Assembly: GCF_030268885.1 (NCBI RefSeq)
Contig: NZ_BSSA01000016.1
Span: 1-64,000 of the forward strand
Source: Kitasatospora phosalacinea
GTDB lineage: Bacteria > Actinomycetota > Actinomycetes > Streptomycetales > Streptomycetaceae
Length of the DNA: 64,000 nucleotides
Direction: 5' to 3'
Both the position numbers and the translations under genes were made by a program. The notes beneath the pieces were generated by a model. It was not told the DNA's origin, ran no database searches, and saw only the letters and a program-made list of their open reading frames with translations. Shown here piece by piece: positions 63,713 through 64,000 of the stretch (position 1 is the first letter of the stretch; each line of letters opens with the position of its first letter).

Positions 63713-64000
63713 GTGAGCGACAAGGCCGAGCCCAACCCCTACACCGTCCGTCCCGCCGACGCCGGCGGCACCGACCCCGAACTGCGCGCCGTCGAGGCCG
63801 AGCTGGCCACCCGCTGGCCGGAGAACAAGCTGGAGCCCTCGCTCGACCGGATCGAGGCGCTGATGGACATCCTCGGCCAGCCGCAGCGCTCCTACCCCTC
63901 CATCCACATCACCGGCACCAACGGCAAGACCTCCACCGCCCGGATGGTCGAGCAGCTGCTCGGCGCCTTCGAGCTGCGCACCGGCCGCTACACCTCCCCG
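63713..64000 (+). CDS. folC: Folylpolyglutamate/dihydrofolate synthase, 5' part
   Basis: The first 96 codons of FolC, cut by the window end. The ATP-binding P-loop HITGTNGKTSTARM (about 64-77) and the following GRYTSP, which is the start of the family segment TSPH, are clear. The enzyme adds glutamate to dihydropteroate and folates. The order valS-(few genes)-folC is usual in Streptomyces as I recall. Confidence 0.93.
   Translation, partial: MSDKAEPNPYTVRPADAGGTDPELRAVEAELATRWPENKLEPSLDRIEALMDILGQPQRSYPSIHITGTNGKTSTARMVEQLLGAFELRTGRYTSP

Overview
This window is chromosomal DNA from a high-GC actinomycete, almost certainly a Streptomycetaceae member (Streptomyces or Kitasatospora; the sequence alone does not separate the two). 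The grounds are very high G+C with strong third-position bias, frequent GTG/TTG starts, several apparently leaderless promoters, and actinomycete gene content: CeoBC, ngcEFG with no ATPase gene beside them, clpP1P2-clpX behind tig, a Rv2466c-like DsbA protein, and a Hen1/Pnkp RNA-repair operon. I see no prophage, insertion sequence or CRISPR array. The window looks like core chromosome with a few accessory-looking modules.

Layout, 0-24 kb. The left edge is the 3' end of a 5S rRNA gene and its terminator. An ECF sigma factor overlapping a membrane protein follows, then two ABC ATPases without a permease, and a convergent patatin. From 5 to 13 kb is a potassium-homeostasis block: KdpD/KdpE without kdpFABC, an OB-fold protein, a DUF3159 membrane protein, the RCK proteins CeoB/CeoC, and a divergent KimA-like APC transporter. 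Next come an RNA (uracil-5) methyltransferase, a DEDDh exonuclease-BRCT-TerD fusion, an RHH/Fic-like toxin-antitoxin pair, an RlmA-like methyltransferase, an AAA ATPase coupled to a MazG-like enzyme, a DUF6099-like protein and dapD.

Layout, 23-46 kb. Hen1 and Pnkp (RNA end healing and sealing) form a two-gene operon divergent from dapD. argF has an ARG box. A Cu-only SOD-like secreted protein, a lone PIN protein and a second ECF sigma/membrane-protein module lie on the minus strand. Aconitase has a promoter carrying two related palindromes and an iron-box-like site. A chitin-utilisation cluster follows: a GH18 chitinase and the ngcEFG ABC importer, with shared DasR-like motifs. Then come aminopeptidase N, a DsbA-family protein, an amino-acid permease and bioY.

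Layout, 46-64 kb. rpiB, an Eis-like acetyltransferase, a membrane PP2C phosphatase and a small membrane protein lead to a LysM-M23 cell-wall peptidase. That gene sits behind a c-di-AMP (ydaO) riboswitch and a Crp-like site. Two tRNA genes (Gly-TCC, Pro-TGG) precede tig, clpP1, clpP2 and clpX, the main protein-quality-control block, with a ClgR-like box before clpP1. Two paralogous Pro/Gly-rich membrane proteins, valS, an unknown gene, a second modular GH18 chitinase with a DasR-like site, and the start of folC complete the window.

The most interesting connections are the potassium block with a KimA-like transporter next to orphan RCK proteins, the RNA-repair operon, the degenerate Fic partner behind twin palindromes, the multi-operator acnA promoter, and the shared chitin-regulon motifs. 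All starts, motifs and homologies were read by eye; no database search was run.
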